Both the position numbers and the translations under genes were made by a program. 64,000 nucleotides of DNA from the NCBI RefSeq assembly GCF_024053505.1, contig NZ_JAMXQS010000003.1, positions 62,001 through 126,000 of the forward strand, in the 5' to 3' direction. Source of the DNA: Mesorhizobium liriopis (GTDB lineage Bacteria > Pseudomonadota > Alphaproteobacteria > Rhizobiales > Rhizobiaceae). Shown one piece after another: positions 27,217-36,058 of the stretch. A model generated the notes under the pieces. That model was not told the origin of the DNA and searched no databases. It worked only from the letters and a program-made list of their open reading frames with translations. Numbering within the stretch: position 1 is the stretch's first letter; every line of letters begins with the position of its first letter.

Positions 27217-28035
27217 TCAGAGTTTCCAGACGGTGGGCAGGGTGCTTCCGCCCATCAGGATTCGCAAGGCGGGTTCGACCGCGCGGCGCAAATGAAGGCC
27301 ATCCTTCGCCACCACGCGGGCTACGAGCTTGCCGCCCCAGACGCTGGCGCCACCATTATCGCCGAGCGCGTCGCGGATTGAATCGAGAAGACGTTCGGGT
27401 TCGGGACCGGCGTGAAAGAGCGTGGCCATGGCGACGTTACCGGCGAGCACGGTGGCGTTCTGGAGCGCCCGGTCGATGGCGCCGGAAAAGCGCAGATCGT
27501 CGGCGAAGAGCAGGCGGCCCTCGCGGCGGATGCGCCATCGGTCCTGGAAATGGCCTTGATGCACGCGCTCGCCCATGGCGGTGCGGCCGAAGATGACGGC
27601 TTCGACGGCCGTGAAGCGTGCGTCGCTTGCGAGATCAACATCGAGCGTGCGGCGCAGGCGGCTCTGGTCGAACAGGATCGTTTCCTGCGGCAGCCAGGCG
27701 AGCGCAGCACGCTTTCCGACATGCAGTTGCGAGGCAATTAATGTGTCATCGCCCGTGGAGCGATAGATGCGTTCGCAGGCCTGGGTGGTGATGATGGCGG
27801 ATGCGCCCGCCTCGACCTCGACTTGCGTACGAAAGCGGTCGCCGCCCGTCAGCCCGCCGGCGGTGTTGATGAGCACGGCTTGCGCGGGTTCACCGGGCAG
27901 ACCGGCCGGCATGCGCAGCTTGGCGCACCCTTCCTGATAGAGCCGCGCCAAGCCGGTGCCGCGACCCGCGCGACGGAACGACACGCGCGCAACGCCTTCG
28001 GCGCGCTGAAGGCGCACCCTTGCCCGCGCTGCCAT
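27217..28035 (-). CDS. ureD: Urease accessory protein UreD
   Basis: About 272 residues from the ATG at 28035 (MAARARVRLQRAEGVARVSF). Core motifs are GGLTGGDRF, ACERIYRS, LPQETILFDQS and FADDLRF. UreD binds apo-urease and receives nickel through UreF-UreG. In-frame GTG codons a few residues upstream, and an ATG up to 28224, are possible but less conserved starts. It is the first gene of the operon ureD-A-J-B-C-DUF29-E-F-G. Confidence 0.93.
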   Translation of the reverse strand: MAARARVRLQRAEGVARVSFRRAGRGTGLARLYQEGCAKLRMPAGLPGEPAQAVLINTAGGLTGGDRFRTQVEVEAGASAIITTQACERIYRSTGDDTLIASQLHVGKRAALAWLPQETILFDQSRLRRTLDVDLASDARFTAVEAVIFGRTAMGERVHQGHFQDRWRIRREGRLLFADDLRFSGAIDRALQNATVLAGNVAMATLFHAGPEPERLLDSIRDALGDNGGASVWGGKLVARVVAKDGLHLRRAVEPALRILMGGSTLPTVWKL

Positions 28036-28376
28036 GGAGTCGTCCGTGGCGGGCCTTCTCACCACAGGCACTTCAGCCGCCGTAATCTGCTCTGAATGAA
28101 TGCCGTCCAAACGTTTCCCACCTCTTGGCAGACGCTCAAGCATGGAGCGTGCCACATATCCGGCGCCTTGTTCCACACATCGCTGGTGGGACATTCCTGC
28201 CACCGGTGGCGCAAGCCGAAGCATTTTGTGCCCGTCGTCTCAGCAGATGCATGAATGAGAGGCAGTCGCCGGGAAGCCGGCAATTGCAATTGAATCAACT
28301 TGTTTGGAGAAGCTGGACCTCGAGGATGGCAGCACGAGCCCACGCAATTTGCGCGCGCAAACCGACAAATGTCGTT
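28036..28376. other. Urease operon upstream region
   Basis: About 340 bp between ureD and the small-RNA promoter. It must hold the urease promoter on the minus strand, but I cannot define it confidently. The minus-strand frame in phase with ureD stays open to 28224 without convincing conservation. No NtrC, NikR or other operator was recognised. Confidence 0.4.
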
Positions 28377-28405
28377 TTGCCTTTTTCGCCGGCGTTGCAC
28401 ATATG
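28377..28405 (+). promoter_or_regulatory. Sigma-70-type promoter of the small RNA
   Basis: TTGCCT (28377-28382) and CATATG (28400-28405) are separated by exactly 17 bp. They lie about 7-8 bp before the G-rich point where the structured transcript candidate would begin. Agreement with consensus is moderate. The match of promoter, hairpins and terminator in one short interval makes it credible. Confidence 0.55.
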
Positions 28406-28411
28406 GGTCCG

Positions 28412-28513
28412 GTCGGTGCGGGTTCTCCTCCCGTTTTCCCGGCCGATGTTCCCCTCTGGAGGTTTCAGCAAACCTCTGATCTCGCCGGGCTTCCTGAGCC
28501 CGGCGTCTTTTTT
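28412..28513 (+). ncRNA. Candidate trans-acting sRNA, AbcR (alpha-r15)-like
   Basis: A roughly 100-nt transcript with three hairpins. The first is a 5' stem-loop (GGTCGG pairing CCGGCC, with an inner CGGG/CCCG stem) exposing TTCTCCTCC at 28423-28431. The second is a 7-bp stem GAGGTTT-CAGC-AAACCTC at 28459-28476. The last is a strong terminator hairpin at 28483-28505 with a T-run. The CU-rich anti-Shine-Dalgarno loop, a second TTCCCCTC single-stranded segment, the size and the terminator type match AbcR/alpha-r15 sRNAs of Rhizobiales, Hfq-dependent repressors of ABC-transporter mRNAs. Family naming is from memory of the pattern; sRNA status is better supported. Confidence 0.62.
28483..28513 (+). 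terminator. Rho-independent terminator of the small RNA
   Basis: 9-bp GC-rich stem CGCCGGGCT / AGCCCGGCG with a TCCTG loop, followed by TCTTTTTT. It points along the plus strand and has no protein gene upstream on that strand, which is what first suggested the small RNA. Confidence 0.85.
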
Positions 28514-28527
28514 GGCAGGATCGCGCG

Positions 28528-29754
28528 TCAGGCGCCTTTGACCGTCATGTCCGGGTTCAGATCGACCCACTGCCCCGCATCGGCAGCCTTGTAGAGAGCC
28601 TCGATCAGCCGCACGTCGCGCAGGCCCATTTCGCCAGGCGTCTTGATGGGGATGTTCTCGCGGATCACTTGCGAGAAATGGTCGATCTCGCCGGTGAACT
28701 GGACTTCGGAGCCGTCTTTGGTCTTGACCTCCTGGACGCCCTTGTCGCTGAAGACCGACAGCTTGTTGCCTTCATATTCGGTGGCGGGATCGAGAACCAC
28801 CGTGGCCTTGGAGCCGAACAGGTCGGCGCGCTTCTTGGTAGCATCGTAGCCCGAGGAAATGTTGGCGCGGCGGCCCGAGGGGAAGACGAGTTGGGCGCTG
28901 AAGGTGCATTCGACCTCGGCGAAACGCGGATCGTTGGGTGGCGAGAACATTGTCGCAGCGACCCGACTGGGCGCTTCGCCCAACAGCCAGATCAGCCCGT
29001 TCAGCGAATAGACGCCGATATCGACCAGCGAGCCGCCACCCGCGATGGCCTTCTTCATACGCCACTCATCGCGCGGCAGCGAGGGGTCCAGCGGGCGATG
29101 GTGGTCCGAAGCTGCGAACCAGACGTCGCCGAGCTCGCCCTTATCGACCATCTCCTTGGCCCGGATGTTGTGCGGCTCCCAGTGGACGCGATAGGCGACC
29201 ATCAGCTTGCGGTTCGCAGCCTTGGCCGCGTCGATCATGCGCTGGCACTCGGCGGGCGAGTTCGCCATCGGTTTTTCGCACAACACATGCTTGCCGGCTT
29301 CCAGCGCCTTGATCGTCAGTTCGGCATGCGTCGAGTTGGGCGTGATGATATAAACGGCCGCCACCTCGGCATTGTCGCGCATCTTGGCCATGGTGTCGTA
29401 GGCATAGAAACTGCTTTCCGGGATGGCATAGCGGGCGCCCACCGTCTGCAACTTGTCCTGGCTGCCCGAAACGAGCGCCACCGGCTTGGAAAGGCTCGCG
29501 CGGGCGAGTGCGGGGAGCGCATAGCCTTGGGCGAAATCGCCCAGACCAACCACGGCCCAGCCGAGTTTTTCGGCCTCGGGGCCTGTGGGTTTCTTTTCCA
29601 GCTTGGGTTCGGGGCGACCGGTGGGCGTCGCAGGAATAGCCGCATTGCCTTGCGCGGACGCCACGGAGGATGCAGCCATCAGACCGCTGAGACCGACCGT
29701 CAGGCCACCGACGAACTTGCGCCGCGAGGGGTGGGAAAGGCTGCTCTGGTTCAT
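28528..29754 (-). CDS. TAT-exported Gfo/Idh/MocA-family oxidoreductase (glucose-fructose oxidoreductase-like)
   Basis: 408 residues from the ATG at 29754. A twin-arginine leader (SRRKFVGGL) with hydrophobic core and Ala-rich cleavage region precedes a Rossmann domain (AVVGLGDFAQGYALPAL) and the CEKPMAN motif (catalytic Lys), then a GFO/IDH/MocA C-terminal fold. TAT export suggests a periplasmic enzyme with tightly bound NADP, as in Zymomonas glucose-fructose oxidoreductase. The longer frame to 29823 lacks conservation. The next gene upstream on the same strand encodes a glucoamylase-family protein, so a sugar role is likely. Confidence 0.85.
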   Translation of the reverse strand: MNQSSLSHPSRRKFVGGLTVGLSGLMAASSVASAQGNAAIPATPTGRPEPKLEKKPTGPEAEKLGWAVVGLGDFAQGYALPALARASLSKPVALVSGSQDKLQTVGARYAIPESSFYAYDTMAKMRDNAEVAAVYIITPNSTHAELTIKALEAGKHVLCEKPMANSPAECQRMIDAAKAANRKLMVAYRVHWEPHNIRAKEMVDKGELGDVWFAASDHHRPLDPSLPRDEWRMKKAIAGGGSLVDIGVYSLNGLIWLLGEAPSRVAATMFSPPNDPRFAEVECTFSAQLVFPSGRRANISSGYDATKKRADLFGSKATVVLDPATEYEGNKLSVFSDKGVQEVKTKDGSEVQFTGEIDHFSQVIRENIPIKTPGEMGLRDVRLIEALYKAADAGQWVDLNPDMTVKGA

Positions 29755-29826
29755 GAATGCTCCGGACTGCTGGTTTCGCTCGATGCGGCAGCAACCGGGG
29801 CGACCGGAGAGCGGTTCCATCACGGG

Positions 29827-31179
29827 TCAGCGGGCGTCCTTGTTCTCCAGCCAGCCACCTGCGAAGCCTGCCACTTCCAGCCCGCGCCGAATGGGCGCCA
29901 CGTCACGCATCAGTTTCCATAAAAGGCCCGAACGGTGGTTCTCGGCCATCATCACCATGATGCCTTGGTCGAGCCCGTAAAGCGCATCCGATACCCAGCC
30001 CTCGGCCCCGAAGCCGCGTGTGTTGGCGAGCGTCGGGTTGATGCCGCTCGGGATGCGGTCTCCCTTCACCGCATGCGGATAATGCTCGACCAGATGGCGC
30101 AAGGCCGACAGACAGATTTCCGGCGCGAAAGGCAGCGAGGCGAGATAGGACCAGGGCGCGACCGTGCCATCATCGGGACCATGCGGGGCGCCGCGCGCCT
30201 TGTAGCCCCAGAAGCGATGCTTCCTGCCATTCACGGAGCGCCGGAAATTGCCGGGCCCGTCGGTGGCCGACAAGCCCCAGAAATCCTCGCCGTATCCCTT
30301 GAAGCCGTAGGGGTTCGTTTTCGCATATTCCCGATGGGTTTCGGTGGCGAGGCGGCTGTTGGTGAAATAGTCGGAATCCTGCTTCCGCATGTAACTGTCG
30401 CGAATGCCGCCGAAGTCGATCCAGGCATGCGAGAACTGATCGAGAAAGAGCGGACCGCCATAGAGCTGGCAACGGCCATAAATGCGCTCCCAGCGATAGG
30501 TGCTGGCCCAGGCTTCATAGGCCTTGGCTTCGATCGGGTGCGTTTCGGAGCCCAGCGCCAGAATGTAGAGGATCGCGGCTTCATTGTAGCCGTCCCAGCC
30601 ATAGCGCAGAAAGCCGGAGCGCGGCCGCCAGCCGTGACGGATGGTCTTCTTGTTGGACATGGCCCAGCGCCAGTCCACGCGATCGTAAAGCGCCTGCGCG
30701 CGTGTGCGGATTTCCGCTTCGCTCTCGTCTTCGCTGTCGAAATAGGCAGCGGCGGCCAGCCCACCGGCAACAAGGAATGCCGTGTCGAGCATGGACAGTT
30801 CGCAGTTCCAGGCCCGGCGGCCGGTCTTCATATCGAGGAAATGGTAGAAGAAGCCGCGATAGCCGGAGGCGTGTTCGTCGCGTGATTGCTCGGCATCCGT
30901 CAGGAAACGCAGGGTGGCGAGCGTCAGCGCCACGGCGTCCGTTCGGCTCATCCAGCCGCGCTCGACCCCGACCGGGTAGGACGAGAGCGCAAAGCCGATC
31001 ACCGCGATGCTCGCCGGGATGTCCTTGCGTGTCGTGTCGGGCACGAGGCCCGTCTTGGGGTAGGCGTGGTCAAGAAAATACTGGAATGCCGCACGCTGGA
31101 AGCGGTCGATCAGCGCCTCGTCGCTGTCCGCTTCTTCGTTCGCTCTGCCGCCCGGCATTTCGTCTATTGTCACTCGCAT
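29827..31179 (-). CDS. Glucoamylase-family (GH144-like) protein
   Basis: 450 residues of the alpha/alpha-barrel glycoamylase family. Diagnostic stretches are GYRGFFYHFLDMKTG, ELSMLDTAFLVAGGL, GFLRYGWDGYNEAAILYILALG, FLDQFSHAWIDFGGIRD and GPDDGTVAPW. Members include endo-beta-1,2-glucanases (GH144) and domains of cyclic beta-1,2-glucan synthase. Neither a signal peptide nor membrane helices are evident, so a cytosolic role is likely. It is followed 72 nt downstream by the TAT oxidoreductase gene. The substrate could be cyclic beta-1,2-glucan, a typical rhizobial periplasmic polymer; this is inferred. Confidence 0.83.
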   Translation of the reverse strand: MRVTIDEMPGGRANEEADSDEALIDRFQRAAFQYFLDHAYPKTGLVPDTTRKDIPASIAVIGFALSSYPVGVERGWMSRTDAVALTLATLRFLTDAEQSRDEHASGYRGFFYHFLDMKTGRRAWNCELSMLDTAFLVAGGLAAAAYFDSEDESEAEIRTRAQALYDRVDWRWAMSNKKTIRHGWRPRSGFLRYGWDGYNEAAILYILALGSETHPIEAKAYEAWASTYRWERIYGRCQLYGGPLFLDQFSHAWIDFGGIRDSYMRKQDSDYFTNSRLATETHREYAKTNPYGFKGYGEDFWGLSATDGPGNFRRSVNGRKHRFWGYKARGAPHGPDDGTVAPWSYLASLPFAPEICLSALRHLVEHYPHAVKGDRIPSGINPTLANTRGFGAEGWVSDALYGLDQGIMVMMAENHRSGLLWKLMRDVAPIRRGLEVAGFAGGWLENKDAR

Positions 31180-31337
31180 CGGCGGATACCCTGAACCACG
31201 CGCCTTAACGTGTCTTAAAGCGGCGCCGCCTGGGCGGTTGCCTCACGATATGGAGCGCAGCCTTCGCGCAGATGGAGAACCTCCTTGCCGGTTCAAGCGT
31301 TGAGCGCGCTCCACATCGTGAAAAGCAAGGGAAACCC

Positions 31338-31526
31338 ATGGCCGATATCTGCATCAAGTGCCCGAGCACCGGTGAAACGGTCGCGACCGGCCAGACCATC
31401 GAGCCGGAAAATTTCGAAACCACCGATCTCGGCATGCAGACCTTTCAGTGTCCGGCCTGTGACGAGACGCATACTTGGAACAAGCGCGACGCTTTCTTGC
31501 GCGACAGCGACGCAGGCATGGACTGA
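31338..31526 (+). CDS. Small Cys4 zinc-ribbon-like protein
   Basis: 62 residues from the ATG at 31338, with AAGGGAAA upstream as ribosome site. It has two CxxC pairs (CIKC near the start, CPAC in the middle) around a TGxTIEPENFETTDLG segment, a minimal zinc-ribbon layout. No catalytic motif is present. Short proteins of this type are common hypothetical genes in Rhizobiales. Its relation to the following binding-protein gene, 134 bp downstream on the same strand, is unknown. Confidence 0.65.
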   Translation: MADICIKCPSTGETVATGQTIEPENFETTDLGMQTFQCPACDETHTWNKRDAFLRDSDAGMD

Positions 31527-31660
31527 TCTCCTGTTTCCCGTTTTTCTCTTGCCAGAGAGCCAGCTTTAGGTTGCACTGCTTTCCGCAAGCGGAGCCCGAA
31601 CCTTGGCACGTCCGACGCGTGCATCATCCGGCTCCCAAGAGATAAAAGGGGAAGCGACAG

Positions 31661-33313
31661 ATGATCTATCGTAGCAACAGCGACCGGGTGCCCGAGCACA
31701 TCCGGAACGCCGCCGAAGGCGTGAAATCAGGCAAGCTCGACCGCCGCGAGTTCCTCGCCATGGCAAGCGTGTTCGGCGCCTCCACGGCCATGGCCTATGG
31801 CATGATCGGAATGGCAGCACCTTCCAAGGCCCATGCGCAGGAAGAACCGGTCAAGGGCGGCACGATCAAGGTCGCCATGTTCATCAAGGACGCCAAGGAC
31901 CCGCGGACAGCCGACTGGGCCGAGATCGCCAACGCCCAGCGCCAGACCTTCGACCAGCTGGTGAAATACACCGAGGACTATACGTTCGAGGGCCGTCTGC
32001 TGGAATCCTGGGACGTCAACGACGACGCCACCGAATACACGCTGAAGCTCAAGCCGGACGTGACGTGGAACAATGGCGACAAGTTCACGGCCGATGACGT
32101 GGTGTTCAATTTTGCCCGCTGGTGCGACAAGTCCGTGGAAGGCAATTCCATGCCCGGCCGCCTGGGCAGCCTCGTGGATGACAAGACCGGCAAACTGCGC
32201 GAGGGCGCGGTGACCAAGGTCGACGACCTCACCGTCAAGCTCAGCCTGACCAAGCCCGATATCGGCATCATCCCGAACCTCACCGACTATCCCGCACTCA
32301 TCGTCCACCGCCAGTTCGACGAGAAGGGTTCGACATTCGCCGCGTGGCCGGTCGGCACGGGTGCCTACGAGCTCGTCTCCTACGATGTCGGTCAGAAAGT
32401 GGTGCTGAAGAAGCGCGCCGATGGCAAGTTCTGGCGCGGCGAGCCCAATCTCGACGGCATCGAGTTCATCGACTACGGCGCCGATCCGTCCGCGATGGTT
32501 TCGGCCTTCGAGTCCGGTGAGGTGCATACCAATTACGAGACGACCGCCGACTACGTCTCGATCATGGACGGCATCGGCATGGTCAAGGGCGAGGTGGTGA
32601 CGGCGGCAACCATCGTCGCGCGCACCAATCTCGGCAACAAGCCTTACGACGACGAGAAAGTGCGCAAGGCGCTCCAGATGGCGGTCGACAACGCGACCGT
32701 GCTCCAGCTCGGCTACGGCAATGCCGGCACTGTCGGCGAGAACCACCATGTGGCGCCGATCCACCCAGAATATGTGGAGCTTCCGAAGCAAACCCGTGAC
32801 GCGGCGGGCGCCAAGAAACTGATGGCGGATGCCGGCCAGGCCGACTTCGAGCACGAACTGATCACCGTGGACGAGGACTGGCACAAGAACACGGGCGACG
32901 CCATCGCCGCCCAGATTCGCGACGCCGGCATCAAGATCAAGCGCACGGTTCTGCCGGGCTCGACCTTCTGGAACGACTGGACGAAGTACCCCTTCTCCAT
33001 GACCAACTGGAACATGCGACCGCTCGGCGTTCAGGTCCTGGCCCTCGCCTATCGTACCGGCGAGGCCTGGAACGAGGCGGCATGGTCGAACCCGGATTTC
33101 GACGCCAAGCTCAATGCCGCGCTCGCCGAGCCGGATGTCGAGAAGCGCAAGGTGATCATGAAGGACGTCGAAACCATCCTTCAGGGCTCGGGCATCCTCA
33201 TCCAGCCCTACTGGCGCAAGCTCTACCAGCACTCGCAGGCCAGTGTGAAAGGCTTGCGTGCCCATCCGACGCAGGAACTGGACTTCCAGAAGGTTTGGTT
33301 GTCGGAGGCCTGA
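31661..33313 (+). CDS. Peptide/nickel-type ABC substrate-binding protein (SBP family 5), TAT-exported
   Basis: 550-residue periplasmic binding protein of the DppA/OppA/NikA fold ([35 protein letters not shown]). The leader has a twin-arginine motif ([14 protein letters not shown]) at about residue 27 and cleaves near KAHAQ, so it is exported folded. No permease or ATPase gene is adjacent; an independent terminator follows directly. It is an orphan that must share a transporter encoded elsewhere or act as a receptor. The ATG at 31661 follows GGGGAAGCGAC. Confidence 0.87.
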   Translation: MIYRSNSDRVPEHIRNAAEGVKSGKLDRREFLAMASVFGASTAMAYGMIGMAAPSKAHAQEEPVKGGTIKVAMFIKDAKDPRTADWAEIANAQRQTFDQLVKYTEDYTFEGRLLESWDVNDDATEYTLKLKPDVTWNNGDKFTADDVVFNFARWCDKSVEGNSMPGRLGSLVDDKTGKLREGAVTKVDDLTVKLSLTKPDIGIIPNLTDYPALIVHRQFDEKGSTFAAWPVGTGAYELVSYDVGQKVVLKKRADGKFWRGEPNLDGIEFIDYGADPSAMVSAFESGEVHTNYETTADYVSIMDGIGMVKGEVVTAATIVARTNLGNKPYDDEKVRKALQMAVDNATVLQLGYGNAGTVGENHHVAPIHPEYVELPKQTRDAAGAKKLMADAGQADFEHELITVDEDWHKNTGDAIAAQIRDAGIKIKRTVLPGSTFWNDWTKYPFSMTNWNMRPLGVQVLALAYRTGEAWNEAAWSNPDFDAKLNAALAEPDVEKRKVIMKDVETILQGSGILIQPYWRKLYQHSQASVKGLRAHPTQELDFQKVWLSEA

Positions 33314-33332
33314 TCGGGGATTGGGTTGAAGT

Positions 33333-33366
33333 AAGGGGGGCGCCGAGAGGCGCCTTCCTTTTTTTG
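33333..33366 (+). terminator. Rho-independent terminator after the binding-protein gene
   Basis: 12-bp stem (two G-T pairs) around GGCGCC-GAGA-GGCGCC, followed by a run of seven T. It lies 20 bp after the stop of the peptide-type binding protein, so the next gene (hybrid kinase) has its own promoter. Confidence 0.85.
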
Positions 33367-33463
33367 GAGGCGCTTACGATGCGAGCTCAATCCAACACCA
33401 CGCAACCCAATGCCTCATCGCGCGTTACGCGCAATCGACCGCGCGGGGGCACGCCGACTTCAC

Positions 33464-36055
33464 ATGACTGGAAATTTTCTGACGCGGTTCCGTTCGAGTG
33501 CCTGGTGGCTTCGCAACGGTTCAGCGGTTGCTGTCGTGTTGTTCCTGCTGGCTGCGGCGATGACCATCTGGAACTTCGCCGCGACGGGCGCGGACCGCGT
33601 CCGCATCTCGGCTCAGACGAATGCCGCGCTCAGCCTCGAACGCTTGCTTTCACTTGCACGCGATATCGAGACGGGCGGGCGCGGCTTCGCGCTGGTGGGC
33701 TCTGACAGTTACCTCGAACCGTATCGAAATTCGGTCGCAGGGGTCGAGCGGCTGGAAACCGACGTGACCAATCTCTGGCTGCAGAGCGGGGGCGACGAGA
33801 GCGAACTTCAGCCGATCTTCAGTCAATTTGCCCAGAAGCGTGCCTATACCGAACGCCTGATCACGGCGCGGCGCGATGGTGGGCTCGACGCCGCGATCGC
33901 GGTCGCGCAGACGGGTGAAGGCAAGGCCTTGATGGATGGCCTGCGCGAGCAGGTGGGGGCACTGCAAGCCGAGTCTGAGGAGCGCCGCGTTCACATTGCA
34001 GCCCGCGACCGCCTGCGTTCCGGCGTTCTCACCGCCCTCTCCCTCGCCTCAGCCCTGCTTGCCTGCGCAACCTTTGCCTGGCTGGCCTGGCACCGCCGTC
34101 GTCTCGTGCAGCGCTCAGAGCGCGAACTGAGTGCTGTGGGCGACCGCTTCCGCACGCTTGCCGACAACATCCCGCAACTCGCCTGGATGGCGGACACCAA
34201 GGGCACGCTCTACTGGTATAACAAGCGCTGGTACGACTATACCGGCACCACGCCCGCCGACATGGAAAACGACGGCTGGAAGAAGGTGCACGATCCGGAA
34301 TATCTCGAAGCAGCCGCTCAACGTTTCGCCGATGCCATTGCGAACGGCGATCCGTGGCAGGATACGTTTCCCTTGCGCGGCAAGGACGGCTCGTATCGCT
34401 GGTTCCTGTCCATGGCGCAGCCTATCCGCGACGATCAGGGCCGCATTCTGCGGTGGTTCGGCACGAACACCGACGTGACCGAACAGCGCGAGCAGGAGCT
34501 GGAACTGGCAGCTGCGCGCGACGCGGCCGAGGACGCCAACCGCGCCAAGAGCCAGTTTCTCGCCAATATGAGCCACGAACTGCGAACGCCGCTTTCCGCC
34601 GTGATCGGCTACAGCGAGATGCTAGAAGAAGAAGTCGAGGAAATGGGCGAGAAGCACCTGCTGGGCGACCTCGGCAAGATTAAATCCAACGCGCGCCACC
34701 TTCTCAGCCTCATCAACGACGTGCTCGATATTTCCAAGATCGAGGCCAACAAGGTCGAGATCTACGCGGAAGAGTTCGACGTGGCCGAGATGGTGCGCGA
34801 AGTGGCGGCGACCGTCGATGCGCTGGTGTCGCACAAAAGCAATCGGCTCGAGCTTTCACTGGGAGCGAACCTCGGTCGCGCCCACACCGATGTCGTCAAG
34901 ATCAGGCAGGTCCTGATCAACCTCCTGAGCAACGCCGCGAAGTTCACGGAGAACGGGCTGATCACACTGACCGTCGAGCGGAAAGCTTCCGACCAGGGCG
35001 ACCGCATCACCTTCCGTGTGAAGGATACCGGCCTCGGCATGAGCGAAGAGCAGTTGGCGCGCCTCTTCCAGCGCTTCACGCAGGCCGATGCCTCGACCAC
35101 GCGGCGCTTCGGCGGAACGGGCTTGGGGCTCGCCATCACCAAGGCCTTCACCGACATGCTGGGCGGCGAGGTGAGCGTGGAAAGCCAGCCCGATCTCGGC
35201 TCGACCTTCACGGTTTCCATCCCTCCCGAGCTTGGAAAGCCGCGCGTGGTGGATAGCGAAACGGAGATCAAGCCGGTTGAAAGCGAGGAGGATCTGGTTC
35301 TCGTGATCGACGACGACGCTTCCACACGCGATCTTCTTTCCCGCTTCCTCGGCCGCGAGGGTTTCACCGTGCGCGAAGCGGGGGATGGCAAAACGGGACT
35401 GGCGCTCGCTGAAGCGCTCAAGCCAAAGGTCATCCTGCTCGACGTGACCATGCCGCGCATGGATGGGTGGGAGGTTCTGCGAAACCTCAAGAGCGATCCG
35501 CATCTTTCCGCCATTCCGGTCGTCATGTGCACGGTGATCGACGAGAAGCATCTGGGCTTCTCGCTCGGCGCCGCAGACTACCTCGTGAAGCCCGTCGATT
35601 GGGACCACCTCAAGGAAGTGATGGAGCGTATCGGCCCTCAGACACCGGTCGGCGATGTGCTTATCGTGGAAGACGATACCGATACCCGCGCGCGTCTCGA
35701 AAAGATCATGTCGCGCGAGGGTTGGACGGTAACGGAAGCCGAGCATGGCCGCGATGCCTTGGCCAAGGTGGCGCTTCATACGCCGAGCCTGGTGCTTCTC
35801 GATCTGAACATGCCCGAAATGGACGGCTTCACCTTTCTGCGCGAGTTCCGCTCGAAGCCCGACGCGGCCAATGTGCCCGTGGTCGTGATGACTGCCCGCG
35901 ACCTTTCCGCCGCCGAACGTGCCGAGCTCAAGGGCAACGCGGCAAGGGTGATCGAAAAGGGAACGTTAGGCTTGGGCGAACTCGCAGCGCAGCTGCGCAC
36001 CTATGCGAGCCCGCGCGATGGTGCGGACGCAAAAGCACCAGAGAAGGTGAGCTGA
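33464..36055 (+). CDS. Hybrid sensor histidine kinase (CHASE3-PAS-HisKA-HATPase-REC-REC)
   Basis: 863 residues from the ATG at 33464 (an ATG at 33410 would add 18). Order: transmembrane helix (about 13-38), CHASE3-type periplasmic domain (about 40-190), second helix (about 197-217), PAS/PAC (about 228-355), HisKA with SHELRTP (His371), HATPase_c (NLLSNAAKF, DTGLGM, GGTGLGLAI), then two receiver domains with Asp660 and Asp780. The gene for an AI-2E-family membrane protein begins 3 nt after the stop, so the two are co-expressed. The two receivers suggest a phosphorelay to another protein, perhaps involving the single-domain regulator at 38,310. Confidence 0.88.
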   Translation: MTGNFLTRFRSSAWWLRNGSAVAVVLFLLAAAMTIWNFAATGADRVRISAQTNAALSLERLLSLARDIETGGRGFALVGSDSYLEPYRNSVAGVERLETDVTNLWLQSGGDESELQPIFSQFAQKRAYTERLITARRDGGLDAAIAVAQTGEGKALMDGLREQVGALQAESEERRVHIAARDRLRSGVLTALSLASALLACATFAWLAWHRRRLVQRSERELSAVGDRFRTLADNIPQLAWMADTKGTLYWYNKRWYDYTGTTPADMENDGWKKVHDPEYLEAAAQRFADAIANGDPWQDTFPLRGKDGSYRWFLSMAQPIRDDQGRILRWFGTNTDVTEQREQELELAAARDAAEDANRAKSQFLANMSHELRTPLSAVIGYSEMLEEEVEEMGEKHLLGDLGKIKSNARHLLSLINDVLDISKIEANKVEIYAEEFDVAEMVREVAATVDALVSHKSNRLELSLGANLGRAHTDVVKIRQVLINLLSNAAKFTENGLITLTVERKASDQGDRITFRVKDTGLGMSEEQLARLFQRFTQADASTTRRFGGTGLGLAITKAFTDMLGGEVSVESQPDLGSTFTVSIPPELGKPRVVDSETEIKPVESEEDLVLVIDDDASTRDLLSRFLGREGFTVREAGDGKTGLALAEALKPKVILLDVTMPRMDGWEVLRNLKSDPHLSAIPVVMCTVIDEKHLGFSLGAADYLVKPVDWDHLKEVMERIGPQTPVGDVLIVEDDTDTRARLEKIMSREGWTVTEAEHGRDALAKVALHTPSLVLLDLNMPEMDGFTFLREFRSKPDAANVPVVVMTARDLSAAERAELKGNAARVIEKGTLGLGELAAQLRTYASPRDGADAKAPEKVS

Positions 36056-36058
36056 GCC

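Noticed and set aside
31727-33265. 512-codon minus-strand frame
   Set aside because: Antisense to the peptide-type binding protein, with no domain of its own.
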